This document shows, one piece after another, positions 42,819-51,807 of a stretch of 64,000 bases of DNA (the stretch's first letter is position 1; each line of letters opens with the position of its first letter). Made by a program: the position numbers and the translations under genes. Origin of the DNA: Sellimonas caecigallum (GTDB taxonomy: Bacteria > Bacillota > Clostridia > Lachnospirales > Lachnospiraceae); NCBI RefSeq assembly GCF_019754295.1, contig NZ_VIRV01000007.1, forward strand, positions 60,509 to 124,508, given 5' to 3'. The notes under the pieces were generated by a model. The model searched no databases, was not told where the DNA came from, and saw only the letters and a list, made by a program, of their open reading frames with translations.

Positions 42819-43484
42819 ACGCCCGTGATGGGCAGTGATAATATTCTGCACAACCGGGAGACCAAGTCCGGTGCCGCCGGATTTATAGGTAACGAACGGT
42901 GTGAAGGCTGTTTCCAGTACTTCAGAGTTCATACCGCAGCCTGTATCCCGGATTTCCACGACGATACCGCCATCTTTTGCGTCTGCGGATAAAAAGATGG
43001 ATCCCGGCCCTTCGATAGATTGCTCTGCATTTCGGAGGAGATTTAAAAATGCCTGCCGAAGTTTGGTCTGGTCTCCGGTTATTTCCGGAAGATCTCCAAG
43101 GCGAGATGTAAATTCGATCGCGGTGTTCTCCGTGGACGCGGCAAAGGACAGGACAAGCCGCTCCATAAAACTTCGAAAAGAAAACCGTTCCATCGTCATA
43201 GCTGAACTGTTGTTATATTGAGAAAGTTCGGCCAGCAGACTTTCGATATAGGAAAGATCCTCACAAAGTGTATTCCAGTGCGCAAAAGATTTTGTCTCCG
43301 GGTGCTGTGTCTCGATGAGCTGTAATGTGCTGGAGACAAGCGTGAGAGGATTCCGGATTTCATGGCATATTTTATGGAGTTCAAATTTGTGGGCTTCCAG
43401 AAGTTTTTGGAAAAGGGCGGAAGCTTCGTCATTTTGATTGAGAAAATCTTGGAGTTTTTTCATATCATCGGGTGTAAAGGACAT
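42759..43484 (-). CDS. orphan soluble sensor histidine kinase
   Basis: 241 residues, no membrane segment. Phosphoacceptor H41 in CHEIRNPLTLVSS; N box FLNLLRNAEQSI, G1 DTGCGM and G2 GGTGLGLPVV of the HATPase domain. No response-regulator gene is adjacent. Small soluble orphan kinases in Clostridia often feed Spo0A phosphorylation; this is a possible role given the spore genes around, not shown. Convergent overlap of 60 bases with the rhomboid gene. Confidence 0.9.
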   Translation of the reverse strand: MSFTPDDMKKLQDFLNQNDEASALFQKLLEAHKFELHKICHEIRNPLTLVSSTLQLIETQHPETKSFAHWNTLCEDLSYIESLLAELSQYNNSSAMTMERFSFRSFMERLVLSFAASTENTAIEFTSRLGDLPEITGDQTKLRQAFLNLLRNAEQSIEGPGSIFLSADAKDGGIVVEIRDTGCGMNSEVLETAFTPFVTYKSGGTGLGLPVVQNIITAHHGRLSVESAVGSGTVFFIFLPI

Positions 43485-43574
43485 AGTACAAAACCACCTT
43501 TCTGAATTAGGGATATCCTCAGTTTAGCATTGGTGGAGAAAATATTCAATTCATAACAAAAGGAGTGTAAGAGA

Positions 43575-43985
43575 ATGAAAGATGAAAATTGTATTTTTTG
43601 TAAATTAGCTAACGGTGAGATTCCGACGGCAACACTTTATGAGGACGATGATTTCCGCGTAATTCTCGATGCAAGTCCGGCTTCCAAGGGACATGCTTTG
43701 ATCCTGCCAAAAGAGCATTATCAGGATCTTTATGATCTGGATGATGAGATTGCGGCAAAAGCGCTTGTCCTGGCAAAGAAGATGGTAACTAAAATGACAG
43801 AATTACTCGGATGCGATGGCTATAATATCGTGCAGAACAATAAGCCGGCAGCAGGGCAGACTGTTTTTCACTTTCATATTCATCTGATTCCACGATACAA
43901 CGGCGATAAAGTGGGTCTTGGCTGGAAGATGGGAAAACTTGAGGATGATGAGAAGGAAGAAATCCTGGCAAAAATTCGCGGATAG
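43575..43985 (+). CDS. HIT family nucleotide hydrolase/transferase
   Basis: 136 residues. N-terminal C-I-F-C-K zinc-type start and the histidine triad HFHIHLIPRY near residue 98. Members hydrolyse nucleoside phosphoramidates or dinucleotides. The start ATG 43575 follows AAAAGGAG. A sigma-factor gene begins 39 bases downstream and may share its transcript. Confidence 0.93.
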   Translation: MKDENCIFCKLANGEIPTATLYEDDDFRVILDASPASKGHALILPKEHYQDLYDLDDEIAAKALVLAKKMVTKMTELLGCDGYNIVQNNKPAAGQTVFHFHIHLIPRYNGDKVGLGWKMGKLEDDEKEEILAKIRG

Positions 43986-44024
43986 AAACCTCAGAGCAAA
44001 AAGACAGGGTATTAGTAAACTCAT

Positions 44025-44561
44025 ATGAACGAAATAAGATTTAACGATATCTATAAAAATTATGTGGATTTAGCTCTGAAGACAGCGGTATATTACTGCA
44101 AAGATAAAACGGCGGCAGAAGATATTGTACAGCTGGCATTTGCAAAATTATATGTAAACTACGATGAGATCCGAAATAAAGAGGCGATCGGAGCCTGGCT
44201 GATCACAACCATCCGCTATCTTGCGTTCAGCCAGGGGCGCAAAATGAACCGGGAGATTCCAACAGAGGACTGCCAATTGAGAATGCATATGAATGAAAAC
44301 ACGGTAGATGCAGAAGAGGTTATTTTCATGGAAGAGCGTCGGAAACAGACAGAAATATTTACAGAAGACCTTCTCAAAGCAGTTTATGAACATAATCCGA
44401 GATGGTACGATGCGGTACTGAAAGCTTATGTGCTGGACATGCCTCAGAAAACGATTGCTGATGAGATGGGTATTCGTCTTGAGGCATTCCAGTCCATTTT
44501 GTTCAGAGCCAGAAAATGGATTATAAGAAAATATGAGACCCAATATCGAAAAATAGAATAA
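44025..44561 (+). CDS. sigma-70 family (ECF-like) RNA polymerase sigma factor
   Basis: 178 residues. Region 2 (YCKDKTAAEDIVQLAFAKLYVNYDEI, then AWLITTIRYLAFSQGRK) and region 4 (YDAVLKAYVLDMPQKTIADEMGI) are recognisable; there is no region 1 or 3. No cognate anti-sigma gene lies next to it, although the DUF4367 membrane protein at 45875 has an anti-sigma-like layout. Ribosome site weak (AGGG, 16 bases away), suggesting low or coupled expression. Confidence 0.85.
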   Translation: MNEIRFNDIYKNYVDLALKTAVYYCKDKTAAEDIVQLAFAKLYVNYDEIRNKEAIGAWLITTIRYLAFSQGRKMNREIPTEDCQLRMHMNENTVDAEEVIFMEERRKQTEIFTEDLLKAVYEHNPRWYDAVLKAYVLDMPQKTIADEMGIRLEAFQSILFRARKWIIRKYETQYRKIE

Positions 44562-44564
44562 TCA

Positions 44565-44598
44565 TAAAAAACAGGTGCCGTTTCGACACCTATTTTTT
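44565..44598. terminator. bidirectional terminator
   Basis: AGGTGCCG (44573-44580) pairs with CGACACCT (44584-44591; one mismatch), with A-runs before and U-runs after it, between the convergent sigma factor and murG genes. Confidence 0.8.
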
Positions 44599-44619
44599 AA
44601 ATGCAGATATAATCCATTT

Positions 44620-45687
44620 TTATCTGGAAGACGCCTTTTCGATCAGGTTGATGATGGTTTCGATGGAATTTTGCATATCCGAATTTTTCATGGCGGATAT
44701 GAAGCGTTCGCGATCTTTGTAAAGACGGTTGATCTCAGAAAGGAGCAGATCGTCTGTAAGTTTTTCTTCTTCGATTACGATACTGAATCCCTGGCGCTCA
44801 AACGAGCGGGCATTCAGGATTTGGTCTCCTCGGCTTGCATTGGCTGAGAGAGGGATCAGAATATTTGGCTTATGTAATGCAAGAAGTTCGCAGATGGCGT
44901 TTGCACCCGCACGCGAAATCACAATGTCCGTCAAGGCAAACAGATCTTTCAGCTCTTTCTGAATATATTCAAACTGAACGTATCCATCGATTCCTGCGAG
45001 GGAAGCGTCCAGTTTACCTTTTCCGCAGAGATGGATGATCTGGAAGTTTTCAAGCAGCTTCGGAAGGATGCTGCGGACAGCCTTGTTTACCGCGGCAGCT
45101 CCCAGGCTTCCACCGATGATCAAAATGACAGGCTTATCGCTGGTAAAGCCGCAGAATTTTTTTGCAGCTTCGCGATCTCCGGATAAGAGCTCCTGCCGGA
45201 TCGGCGAACCGGTCAGAACGGCCTTCTCTTTTGGAAGATGTTCCAATGTCTCCGGGAAATTGCAGCAAATCTTTGTCGCGGAAGACATGGCCAGCTTGTT
45301 TGCAAGCCCCGGCGTCATGTCGGATTCGTGGATGATGACAGGAACACGGTTGTGCTTGCCGGCCATCACAACGGGAACACTGACAAAGCCGCCTTTTGAG
45401 AAGATGACATCCGGCTTCAGAGTACGGATCAGCTTATTCGCTTCGTGAAAGCCCTTCAACACGCGAAACGGATCTGTAAAATTTTTTACGCTGAAATAAC
45501 GGCGCAGTTTTCCGGATGAAATTCCGTGATACGGGATCTGAAAAGGTGCGATCAGCTCCTTTTCGATTCCATTATAAGAACCAATATAGTGAATATCATA
45601 CTGAAGTTCTTTCAGGCGCGGCAGAAGGGCGATGTTTGGAGTGACATGTCCTGCGGTGCCGCCGCCGGTTAAAATGATACGTTTCAT
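44620..45687 (-). CDS. murG: UDP-N-acetylglucosamine--N-acetylmuramyl-pyrophosphoryl-undecaprenol transferase
   Basis: 355 residues. MurG motifs: GGTAGHVTPNIA near the start (G loop 1), SKGGFVSVPV, IIGGSLGAAAVNKAV and SRAGANAICELLALHKPNILIPL for UDP-GlcNAc binding. It makes lipid II at the inner face of the membrane. The gene stands alone, away from a mur/division cluster, which is common in this family. GGAGGCATATT site; the 190-base region upstream forms several hairpins. Confidence 0.96.
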   Translation of the reverse strand: MKRIILTGGGTAGHVTPNIALLPRLKELQYDIHYIGSYNGIEKELIAPFQIPYHGISSGKLRRYFSVKNFTDPFRVLKGFHEANKLIRTLKPDVIFSKGGFVSVPVVMAGKHNRVPVIIHESDMTPGLANKLAMSSATKICCNFPETLEHLPKEKAVLTGSPIRQELLSGDREAAKKFCGFTSDKPVILIIGGSLGAAAVNKAVRSILPKLLENFQIIHLCGKGKLDASLAGIDGYVQFEYIQKELKDLFALTDIVISRAGANAICELLALHKPNILIPLSANASRGDQILNARSFERQGFSIVIEEEKLTDDLLLSEINRLYKDRERFISAMKNSDMQNSIETIINLIEKASSR

Positions 45688-45724
45688 AATATGCCTCCAA
45701 GAATGTTTTATAATTATTTATATG

Positions 45725-45808
45725 ATGCCAGGGGCAAAATACATTTGCCTCTGGTATGCGCTCCAAGAGGATACGCAGGCAATACCAAAATGGTTGTGAC
45801 CTTGGTAT
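45725..45808 (-). promoter_or_regulatory. hairpin-rich leader of murG
   Basis: Two strong inverted repeats: ATACCAA/TTGGTAT (45808-45782) and ATACCAGAGGCAAA/TTTGCCCCTGGCAT (45757-45725) in the minus-strand leader. No T-box or known riboswitch motif is visible. They may be an attenuator. Confidence 0.35.
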
Positions 45809-45874
45809 CATATTAAACACAATTGAATCAAAGGTCAAGTAACAGCAATCAAAACGTAGAAAAAGGGGACAAAA

Positions 45875-46852
45875 ATGAAGAATGACGATATATTTTTAAA
45901 AGAACTCGTGACGAGGGAAATGGAAAAAGAAGCAGAAAAAATAAAAAATAAAATCGAAAAAGACGAGAGCCTCGACGATATAGAGGTACCGGACGATTTC
46001 GAAGACAGAATTATGGAGAAAGCACAGGAACTTCAGAAGGAAAAGGAAACTTTTGCAAATCTGTCCAAGGCGGATCAGGAAGCATTGATGCTGGGGAGAG
46101 AGCTGCAGCTGCGCCGGGAAGAAAAAGAGACAGAAGAATTTGCGGAAGAACTTGTACCGGATTTGGATCATGAGTTGCCCGCAGCCGTCGGAGCAGAAGA
46201 GTTTACAGAAACTACGCCCAACACAGAAGCCGGAAGTTCCGATTCAACAAAATCAAAGCGGAAAGTACGCAGATGGAGACGAAAGACGATGGTGGGGCTT
46301 GCCGCTGCACTTGTGGCAGCTCTGGGAGTCGGCGTGACCACATTTGGCGATAAAGGGTATGTGACGGATAGAGTGAACCAGTTTTTAGGAGGAAGAAAAA
46401 GTACTAATATTGATACAGAAAGAAAAAACAAAGATATTGTGACCTCTGATGAAGAAGAAAAAGTCTTCCAAAAGATTAAGGATGAGTTTGGATTCGATGC
46501 TGTGAGGCTGGATTATAAGCCTAAGGAGATGAAAATAGTAGATTCATTGACTGATTCGTCTTATTTATCAGCAGATATTTTTTATGAATACAATGAACAA
46601 ATTTTAACGTATAGTATTATACCAAACTATCGAGATTTCTCCTACGGATATGATATTGAAGATAAGATAGTGGATGAATATACGAAAACAGTAAATGAGA
46701 CAGAAATTTACATTACAGAATATCTGATCGAAGAATCAGGGCAGACAGAATATTCGGCAAAATTTGAGTACGGAGATATCGAATATATCCTTACAGGAGT
46801 GATCGAAAAAGAGGAATTTGAAAAAATTTTGGAGAATTTGCATTTTTTTTAA
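45875..46852 (+). CDS. single-pass membrane protein with DUF4367-like extracytoplasmic domain
   Basis: 325 residues. Highly charged cytoplasmic N-terminus (1-137, Glu/Lys-rich), membrane helix (about 142-158) after a KRKVRRWRRK stretch, then an outer domain of about 165 residues ending EEFEKILENLHFF, as in DUF4367 proteins. The layout resembles anti-sigma or stress-sensing proteins. GGGGACA ribosome site. A small secreted-protein gene follows, and the ECF sigma factor is 1.3 kb upstream beyond murG. Confidence 0.7.
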   Translation: MKNDDIFLKELVTREMEKEAEKIKNKIEKDESLDDIEVPDDFEDRIMEKAQELQKEKETFANLSKADQEALMLGRELQLRREEKETEEFAEELVPDLDHELPAAVGAEEFTETTPNTEAGSSDSTKSKRKVRRWRRKTMVGLAAALVAALGVGVTTFGDKGYVTDRVNQFLGGRKSTNIDTERKNKDIVTSDEEEKVFQKIKDEFGFDAVRLDYKPKEMKIVDSLTDSSYLSADIFYEYNEQILTYSIIPNYRDFSYGYDIEDKIVDEYTKTVNETEIYITEYLIEESGQTEYSAKFEYGDIEYILTGVIEKEEFEKILENLHFF

Positions 46853-46909
46853 AAAAAACCGAAAGATTTTTGAAGTTCGCGCGTCTATATAATATAAGGA
46901 GATGAGAGC

Positions 46910-47356
46910 ATGAGAAAAAAAGTAAAAAAGATCATATCTATGTTACTTACAATGACACTGATTTTAGGTATCGGTATCGGCGTGTCTGGGAAAAAGGTTC
47001 AGGCGGCAGAGGAGATTCAAGAAGAAATAGGATACACAGATATTCAAACACGAGGAATATATTTGCAGAGTGGCTCTTCGAAAATCAGCAAGGTAGGAAG
47101 TGGTAAGATTAATGCAGGCGGACAGACGATAGCGCAAAAAAAGGTTGGTACAGTAAGTATTAATGTCAATATTGAAAGAAAAGTAAATGGGGAATGGGAA
47201 CAGTATACATCCTGGACGACAACGAAATATAATACCATTTCTGTCCTCAGCCATAAGACACTTACTGTTCCAAAAGGCTACTACTACCGGGTAAAGAGTG
47301 TGCACTACGCGAATTCGGATGTCAGCAGTTCAGGTACAAATGGTTTATACGTTTAA
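46910..47356 (+). CDS. small secreted protein, DUF6147-like
   Basis: 148 residues with a clear signal peptide (to about residue 31, VQA | AEE). The mature part is about 115 residues, beta-rich, with I-Y-L-Q-S-G-S, alternating Val/Ile strands and a V-P-K-G-Y-Y-Y-R-V-K-S motif, like the DUF6147 family of secreted proteins. Function unknown. AAGGAGATG ribosome site, 57 bases after the DUF4367-like gene; the two may be co-transcribed. Confidence 0.72.
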   Translation: MRKKVKKIISMLLTMTLILGIGIGVSGKKVQAAEEIQEEIGYTDIQTRGIYLQSGSSKISKVGSGKINAGGQTIAQKKVGTVSINVNIERKVNGEWEQYTSWTTTKYNTISVLSHKTLTVPKGYYYRVKSVHYANSDVSSSGTNGLYV

Positions 47357-47409
47357 CAACTATCCCCACTATCTTACTTAGACTTGAAGTTATGATCCTT
47401 ATTGGATAG

Positions 47410-47575
47410 CGGGAGAGTTATTGCGGGCACTGTTCCACATACAAGCATACATAAAAAAGTCGGGAGTCTTTTTTGGTATCACATTATCCTTTAATCCTTA
47501 AGCAAGCAACCCGGAATTCTGTAATGTAGAAAGCAGAACTTCCTATGTGGAACAGTGGCTGCAATAGCTCTTCCG
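47410..47575. repeat. 166-bp structure bounded by 32-bp inverted repeats
   Basis: 47410-47441 and 47544-47575 are inverted copies matching at 28 of 32 positions (core CACTGTTCCACATA perfect). The interior of about 100 bases has no gene. Candidate MITE-like element or a very long RNA hairpin; no target-site duplication is evident. Confidence 0.5.
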
Positions 47576-47588
47576 TTCATTTCTTATC

Positions 47589-47644
47589 CGGCATTCGCCG
47601 GTCGGTTTTCATGATATAGGGAACAATTTGTTTCCTATATCATA
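47589..47644. other. two further hairpins in the same gene-free stretch
   Basis: CCGGC-ATTC-GCCGG (47589-47602) and ATGATATAGGGAACAA/TTGTTTCCTATATCAT (47611-47644). The first, followed by TCGGTTTTC, may be the terminator of the secreted-protein gene. The rest of 47357-47738 holds no gene. Confidence 0.5.
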
Positions 47645-47694
47645 GAGTCTCTTTGGGGAAAAGGGGAAGATAGAGGAAAGTAAGAATAGAGAAG

Positions 47695-47737
47695 AAAACG
47701 GCAGGTTTCAGTGGAAAAAGAAACCTGCCGTTTTTTT
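47695..47737. terminator. bidirectional rho-independent terminator
   Basis: AAAACGGCAGGTTTC (47695-47709) pairs perfectly with GAAACCTGCCGTTTT (47720-47734). U-runs on both sides. It closes the leftward TSCPD gene. Confidence 0.93.
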
Positions 47738-47738
47738 A

Positions 47739-47990
47739 TTATTGCGCGGATGCAAGACTTGCCTGAATCGCTTTTGCAAGCTGATCCGGGCAGGATGTGT
47801 TTTTTATGCCGCATGTAATTCCGGATAGACGCTGGAGAGCTTCCTGAGCATTCATTCCTTCTATAAGGCTTGAGATGCCTTTCAGATTTCCGTTGCATCC
47901 GCCGGTAAACTGGACATCGTGGATACAGTTGTTGTCATCAAGTGTAAATTCAATGAGCCTGGAGCATACTCCGGTTGGCCTGTACTGCAT
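47739..47990 (-). CDS. TSCPD-domain protein (TIGR03905 type)
   Basis: 83 residues: T-G-V-C-S-R at the N-terminus, FTGGCNGNLKGI, and the name-giving T-S-C-P-D near the end, with conserved cysteines. These short proteins are widespread in Clostridia and related to a C-terminal domain of B12-dependent ribonucleotide reductases; the role is unknown. ACGGAGGA ribosome site. The 316 bases upstream (47991-48306) contain no gene that I can support. Confidence 0.88.
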   Translation of the reverse strand: MQYRPTGVCSRLIEFTLDDNNCIHDVQFTGGCNGNLKGISSLIEGMNAQEALQRLSGITCGIKNTSCPDQLAKAIQASLASAQ

Positions 47991-48306
47991 ATTGATTCCT
48001 CCGTTTCTTGTTTCTTCGAGTAGTGTTTGAGTTGGAAGAACTGTATTTTATGGGATTCACGGATTGTTCCGAAAGTCCTGTGTGTTTTGATTTCTTCCGC
48101 CAAAAAGTATAGCAGACAGAAGACGGGAAATCCATATTTTTGCGCAGATTCCCATAGCTTTTTCTTATAACATTTATAGTATTTCTTATAGATGGAAAGG
48201 CGGAAAATTTTCATTTTGTTCTGGCTTTGCGCGTGACAGCTTGATACAATAAACAGGAAAGAGAAAAGCAAAAAACAAACAGGGAAGAGAAAGGCAGGAG
48301 AGAAGC

Positions 48307-48999
48307 ATGTTAGGAATCATTGGTGCAATGGAAGAAGAAGTTGCAGAGTTAAAAAGAAGAATGGAGATAGAGGAAGTAAGTGAAGTGGCGTCCATGTCAT
48401 TTTACCGTGGAAAACTGGAAGACAAAGAGGTGGTCATCGTAAGAAGTGGAATCGGCAAGGTCAACGCGGCAGTGTGCGCGCAGATCCTGATTGACCGTTT
48501 TCATGTGGATACGTTGATCAATACAGGAATCGCAGGCTCTCTGGATGCGCAGATTGATATCGGAGATATGGTCATTTCTACTGATGCGGTAGAGCATGAT
48601 ATGGATGCGTCCGCTTTTGGAGATCCGGTGGGGCAGGTCCCTCAGATGGATACATTTTCCTTTCCGGCGGATGAGAAGCTTATAAAACTTGCAAAAGAGG
48701 TCAACGAGAGAATCAATCCGGACATTCATACATGGACCGGGCGTATCGTGAGCGGGGACCAGTTTGTGGCATCCAGCCAGGTAAAGGAGAGGTTGATTGC
48801 TCTTTTCGGAGCCAAGTGTACGGAAATGGAAGGTGCAGCGATTGCCCACACTGCTTATCTGAACAAAATTTCGTGCGTCATCATTCGGGCCATTTCGGAC
48901 AAAGCTGACAACAGTGCGGAGATGGATTATCCGGCTTTCGAAGAGCTCGCAATCCGCCACAGTGTAAGGCTTGTCTGTGCATTGGCGGCTGAGATGTAG
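48307..48999 (+). CDS. mtnN: 5'-methylthioadenosine/S-adenosylhomocysteine nucleosidase
   Basis: 230 residues. MLGIIGAMEEEV start, NTGIAGSLD, SGDQFV, and CTEMEGAAIAH with the catalytic/ligand residues, then ISDKAD with the catalytic aspartate. It removes adenine from MTA and SAH in methyl-group recycling, giving S-ribosylhomocysteine. Monocistronic; the following gene lies behind a hairpin of its own. Confidence 0.96.
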   Translation: MLGIIGAMEEEVAELKRRMEIEEVSEVASMSFYRGKLEDKEVVIVRSGIGKVNAAVCAQILIDRFHVDTLINTGIAGSLDAQIDIGDMVISTDAVEHDMDASAFGDPVGQVPQMDTFSFPADEKLIKLAKEVNERINPDIHTWTGRIVSGDQFVASSQVKERLIALFGAKCTEMEGAAIAHTAYLNKISCVIIRAISDKADNSAEMDYPAFEELAIRHSVRLVCALAAEM

Positions 49000-49076
49000 G
49001 GAGGACAGGCGTGGAAAATCGGCAAAATGTGGCTGATTCTGAGCTTGGGATAAAAAAGATGTAGAACGGTTAGGGA

Positions 49077-49138
49077 GCCTTTTTCCGTGAATTTCAGTTA
49101 TACTGAACGTATCAATGAAAACGGAGGAGGCTCTTTTT
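49077..49138 (+). terminator. terminator-like hairpin that includes the next gene's ribosome site
   Basis: GAGCCTTTTTCCGT pairs imperfectly with ACGGAGGAGGCTC, enclosing a small TTCAGT/ACTGAA hairpin, and is followed by TTTTT and directly ATG 49139. GGAGGAGG in the 3' arm is the only ribosome site. Same layout as at spoIID. Confidence 0.6.
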
Positions 49139-50011
49139 ATGGTAAACGCAGTGTGGGAGTATGGCATTTTATTTTATGTCATCGGAGTAATGTGTATTCT
49201 TGGAGTGTTCAGCAAACTGATCGTACAGTTTACACTCCGAAGACTTGTACGGGAAGCAGGCAGGATGGGAAAAAGTCTGCATCCGCTGATGAAACTTGTG
49301 AGAGCGAAGTTTGAACACACGTGTATGATAAGTGACAAGGTGCAGAATGTACGGGCTTTTGTGGATAAATATATGTTTGAGTACAAGGTGCTGGGGATAA
49401 AGCTCCACAGTTGGCGACAGATCGAGAAAGCATCGGCATGGGCTAGCCTCATTATCGGCGGTATTGGAGCTGCCAGAGGATATTTTGAGAATGCCGGTCT
49501 TGAGACCATTGGCCAGTATGCCGTTGCAGGAGCTGCGGGGGCGGTGCTGCTGTTTGCCCTGAGAATGGTCACGGATGAAGGGTATCAGCTGGAAGCAGCG
49601 AAAAATTACATGGTTGATTTCCTGGAAAATACATATGCCCGCAGGTATGAAAGGATCAATCAGCGACAGGAGCAGGAGACAGCAGAGGAAAAGAGTGTGG
49701 GAGAAGAGCTGCAGGCAGTGAAAGAGGCAGTGGAAGAAGAGCTGCCGAAGGAAGAAATTTTTGCTGATCCGCAGCCTGAGATTGTGCTCGAAGAAACTGT
49801 GCAGGAACAGCCGAAAATGAAGTACACAAAAAAGCAGCAGAAGGGACGTCAAAAAGAAGTACAAAAAGAAACACAGAAAGAAGAAGTCGAATCGGAACTG
49901 ATCAGTCTTATGAAAGAGGAAGAAAAGAAGCAGGAAAAAACAAAGCAGTCGGAGGAAAAAAAGAGAGACGAACAGATGATCAGAGAGATCCTTGCGGAGT
50001 TTTTAGCTTGA
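49139..50011 (+). CDS. membrane protein with long charged C-terminus, unknown function
   Basis: 290 residues from ATG 49139. Helix 1 (about 8-27), a cytoplasmic-looking region, then two helices (about 110-130 and 135-155: ASLIIGGIGAARGYF, YAVAGAAGAVLLFALRMV). From about 185 the chain is almost entirely Glu, Lys and Gln, probably a coiled or disordered cytoplasmic tail. No family recognised. It precedes pgi by 76 bases; a functional link is not evident. Confidence 0.7.
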   Translation: MVNAVWEYGILFYVIGVMCILGVFSKLIVQFTLRRLVREAGRMGKSLHPLMKLVRAKFEHTCMISDKVQNVRAFVDKYMFEYKVLGIKLHSWRQIEKASAWASLIIGGIGAARGYFENAGLETIGQYAVAGAAGAVLLFALRMVTDEGYQLEAAKNYMVDFLENTYARRYERINQRQEQETAEEKSVGEELQAVKEAVEEELPKEEIFADPQPEIVLEETVQEQPKMKYTKKQQKGRQKEVQKETQKEEVESELISLMKEEEKKQEKTKQSEEKKRDEQMIREILAEFLA

Positions 50012-50087
50012 TTAATAGAGTGCCTTTTGCTAGAATGTAACCAGAGAAATCCAGCAGAAACTGGAAAAATAGAAAGGAATGATAACG

Positions 50088-51434
50088 ATGGCAAAGGTAA
50101 CGTTCGACTATTCAAAAGCAGCTCCGTTCATCAAAGATCATGAAATGGAGTCTATGAAAGACATTGTACTGGCGGCGAAGGACAAGCTGCTGGCACGAAC
50201 AGGGGCAGGAAATGACTTCCTCGGATGGATCGATCTTCCGGTGGATTATGATAAAGAAGAATTTGCCCGCATTCAGAAAGCGGCAGAGAAGATCCAGGGA
50301 GACTCGGATGTCCTTCTCGTAATCGGGATCGGAGGATCTTACCTCGGAGCAAGAGCTGCGATCGAATTTTTAAGACACAGCTTTTACAACATGGTTTCCA
50401 AGGAAATCCGCAAAGCACCGGAAATCTATTATGTGGGAAACAGTATCAGCAGTACATACCTGAAAGATTTGATCGATGTGATCGGAGACAGAGATTTCTC
50501 TGTAAATATTATTTCCAAATCTGGTACGACGACAGAACCTGCGATCGCATTCCGCATTTTCAAAGAAATGCTGGAAAAGAAATATGGTAAAGAAGAGGCT
50601 GCAAAGAGAATCTACGCTACAACAGACAAAGCAAGAGGAGCACTGAAAAACCTGGCTACGGAAGAAGGGTATGAATCCTTCGTAGTTCCGGATGATGTGG
50701 GAGGCCGTTTCTCCGTACTGACAGCAGTCGGTCTTCTGCCGATCGCAGCCAGCGGTGCGGACATCACAAAGCTGATGGAAGGCGCTGCATCCGGAAGAAA
50801 GGCTGCCATGGAACTTGCATTCGAAGAAAACGATGCTCTCAAATATGCGGCAGTGAGAAATATTCTCCATGCAAAAGGAAAAGCAGTGGAAGTGCTGGCA
50901 AACTACGAACCAAGTCTTCACTATGTTTCCGAATGGTGGAAACAGCTCTACGGGGAAAGCGAAGGAAAAGACCAGAAGGGTATCTTCCCGGCATCTGTAG
51001 ATCTTACGACAGACCTTCATTCTATGGGACAGTTCATCCAGGACGGAAGCCGTATCATGTTTGAGACTGTCATGAACGTGGAGAAATCAAGAGAAGAAGT
51101 CATCATCGGAGAGGAACCGGTGGATCTGGACGGACTGAACTATCTTGCAGGACAGACAGTTGACTTTGTAAACAAGAGCGCCATGAACGGTACAGTGCTT
51201 GCGCATACAGACGGAAATGTGCCAAACCTGATGATAAACATTCCGGAGCAGAGCGAATTTTATCTCGGAGAACTGTTCTACTTCTTCGAATTTGCCTGTG
51301 GTGTAAGCGGATACATTTTGGGCGTCAATCCGTTCAACCAGCCAGGTGTGGAAGCATATAAGAAAAATATGTTTGCACTTCTTGGAAAACCGGGATATGA
51401 AAAAGAGCGCGAAGAACTGATGAAGAGATTATAA
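50088..51434 (+). CDS. pgi: glucose-6-phosphate isomerase
   Basis: 448 residues from ATG 50088, typical of the shorter bacterial form. Interconverts glucose-6-phosphate and fructose-6-phosphate. Motifs: [28 protein letters not shown] (sugar-phosphate site), and the C-terminal [12 protein letters not shown] with the catalytic lysine. An AAAGGA site lies 11 bases upstream; ATG 50079 is too close to it. Followed by a strong terminator. Confidence 0.96.
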   Translation: MAKVTFDYSKAAPFIKDHEMESMKDIVLAAKDKLLARTGAGNDFLGWIDLPVDYDKEEFARIQKAAEKIQGDSDVLLVIGIGGSYLGARAAIEFLRHSFYNMVSKEIRKAPEIYYVGNSISSTYLKDLIDVIGDRDFSVNIISKSGTTTEPAIAFRIFKEMLEKKYGKEEAAKRIYATTDKARGALKNLATEEGYESFVVPDDVGGRFSVLTAVGLLPIAASGADITKLMEGAASGRKAAMELAFEENDALKYAAVRNILHAKGKAVEVLANYEPSLHYVSEWWKQLYGESEGKDQKGIFPASVDLTTDLHSMGQFIQDGSRIMFETVMNVEKSREEVIIGEEPVDLDGLNYLAGQTVDFVNKSAMNGTVLAHTDGNVPNLMINIPEQSEFYLGELFYFFEFACGVSGYILGVNPFNQPGVEAYKKNMFALLGKPGYEKEREELMKRL

Positions 51435-51456
51435 ATCAAAGATATTGATCGAGCGG

Positions 51457-51490
51457 CAGGGCTGTGCAGGATGCACGGCCCTGTTTTTTT
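51457..51490 (+). terminator. rho-independent terminator after pgi
   Basis: CAGGGCTGTGCA pairs with TGCACGGCCCTG around GGA, then seven U. Confidence 0.95.
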
Positions 51491-51693
51491 CATAGGAAAA
51501 TCCTCTCTACTCCTTGCGTAATAAAAAGCCATACGGGCGGGATGCACACGCGCAAAAACGGGATTTTAGGTAGGCTTACCACTTTATTCTGTATAGGAAC
51601 TTATAAAAAAATATGTAGAAAACCTGACGGATTTTATAGTAAATATTCACAAAAAAATATGCTTTTTTATAGGAAGATTGTGAAAACGAATAT

Positions 51694-51722
51694 TGACTTT
51701 TCAAGTACCGAGGAGTAAAGTA
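51694..51722 (+). promoter_or_regulatory. putative promoter of the atp operon
   Basis: TTGACT (51694-51699), 17-base spacer, TAAAGT (51717-51722). It is the best match in 51491-51745, a stretch with no gene. An AAAGGAGGG ribosome site follows at 51745-51753. Confidence 0.5.
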
Positions 51723-51807
51723 AGCTGGAAATGAAAATAAGAGAAAAGGAGGGAGCGAGACGGGTAATTTAGCAGAGAAGCTGACAGAAGAACTGAACTG
51801 TAAAGTC

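Noticed and set aside
45875..46852. Cognate anti-sigma factor for the ECF-like sigma at 44025
   Set aside because: Layout is suggestive, but murG on the opposite strand lies between them and no anti-sigma motif is visible, so the link is left open.
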